Positions 5,063 to 5,475 of a DNA stretch of 5,475 nucleotides are shown in pieces. Made by a program: the position numbers and the translations under genes. The DNA comes from Spirochaetales bacterium (lineage in GTDB: Bacteria > Spirochaetota > Spirochaetia > DSM-27196 > SKKC01), in the NCBI GenBank assembly GCA_007126865.1, contig SLAN01000118.1:1-5475 (forward strand), in the 5' to 3' direction. How positions within the stretch are numbered: the stretch's first letter is position 1; the number at the start of each line of letters is the position of its first letter. The notes under the pieces were generated by a model, which was not told the DNA's origin, did not search any database, and worked only from the letters and a program-made list of their open reading frames with translations.

Positions 5063-5475
5063 ATGGGACGACAGATTGATGTAGCGTTGCTGTTCGATGG
5101 CCGGCCCGGGGCGGCAGATCTCTGCACCTTCACCGGTACGCAAGACGTTGAGTCGGCCCTCCGAACCGTCGGAGAGACGATCGCAACGAATCCGGCATGG
5201 GGTGCGCTTTCGTGCGCGCGCCTCGTTGGGCGGGTGCGGCCCGAACCGATACTTGCCGTGTTCGGAAGCTTCTCGGACGTCGATCGATTTCGACTGTCGA
5301 ATCTCGCTGTGCAGCTGAATCACACCATTTCTCACTTTCGATATATCGACTATCGAGCCGCCGAGTCGGCGGTTCGAAGCCTCGCAGATCGTTTGGCGGA
5401 GCGCTTCGATGCAACCGAGCTCGATGCGTTTCGATTCGAAGCGATCCCGCGCGGCGGTCTGATTGTTCTCGGAAT
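5063..5475 (+). CDS. partial gene: unrecognised N-terminal domain followed by a possible phosphoribosyltransferase domain
   Basis: 137 complete codons are visible before the window ends. I do not recognise the first ~120 residues. They start with a strand-like stretch (IDVALLFDGRPG, 5-16), include ILAVFGSFSDVDRFRLSNL (63-81), and continue with HFRYIDYRAAESAVRSLADR (91-110), which looks helical. The last visible segment, FRFEAIPRGGLIVLG (123-137), resembles the opening strand and loop of type I phosphoribosyltransferase folds (hydrophobic-PRGG-hydrophobic); the diagnostic PRPP loop would lie beyond the edge. The ATG at 5063 is the first possible start, because an in-frame TAA is at 5051. It lacks a good Shine-Dalgarno. 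Its direction and 66-base distance from the precursor gene make it a candidate cluster member, but the hairpin between them could separate the two. It is clearly not a transporter, kinase or isopeptidase start that I know. Confidence 0.6.
   Translation, partial: MGRQIDVALLFDGRPGAADLCTFTGTQDVESALRTVGETIATNPAWGALSCARLVGRVRPEPILAVFGSFSDVDRFRLSNLAVQLNHTISHFRYIDYRAAESAVRSLADRLAERFDATELDAFRFEAIPRGGLIVLG

Noticed and set aside
5097..5318. 73-residue plus-strand frame and overlapping minus-strand frames at the right edge
   Set aside because: They are shadows of the frame starting at 5063, which stays open to the edge and ends in a recognisable PRGG motif.
1..5475. tRNA, rRNA, CRISPR, insertion sequence or attachment site
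   Set aside because: No cloverleaf, direct-repeat array, transposase motif or flanking inverted repeats were found by reading both strands.

Overview
The window carries a compact lasso-peptide (class II RiPP) biosynthetic cluster on the + strand, next to a divergently transcribed set of dTDP-L-rhamnose genes on the - strand. The DNA is moderately GC-rich and unusually full of the hexamer CGATCG (16 by hand count). GTG or TTG starts and 4-base stop/start overlaps are common. This fits a free-living bacterium; Chloroflexota or Actinomycetota would be reasonable guesses, but nothing here fixes the phylum.

Layout. Minus strand, positions 1-1808, read right to left: rfbC (dTDP-4-dehydrorhamnose 3,5-epimerase, GTG start at 1808), rfbD (dTDP-4-dehydrorhamnose reductase, overlapping rfbC by 4 bases), and the first 108 codons of rfbB (dTDP-glucose 4,6-dehydratase), which runs off the left edge. 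A short divergent intergenic region follows (about 1809-1991, depending on the B1 start). Plus strand: a PqqD-like RRE protein (lasso B1), a transglutaminase-like leader protease (lasso B2), and an asparagine-synthetase-like macrolactam cyclase (lasso C, overlapping B2 by 4 bases). After a 140-base gap comes a 60-residue precursor peptide gene (A) with the strongest ribosome binding site in the cluster. A perfect 10-bp hairpin follows gene A, and then a gene cut off by the right edge. Its N-terminal region is unrecognised and is followed by what looks like the start of a phosphoribosyltransferase-type domain.

How it works together (known for lasso peptides, inferred here). B1 binds the precursor leader through its YxxPxLxxxG motif. 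B2 cuts the leader close to the conserved Thr (T32). C activates an Asp side chain with ATP and joins it to the new N-terminus to close the ring around the threaded tail. The core is unusual: by the Thr-at-minus-2 rule it begins with Val and offers two adjacent Asp residues (positions 8 and 9) as ring acceptors. No ABC transporter, isopeptidase or regulator lies in the window. The partial gene at the right edge is a candidate cluster member.
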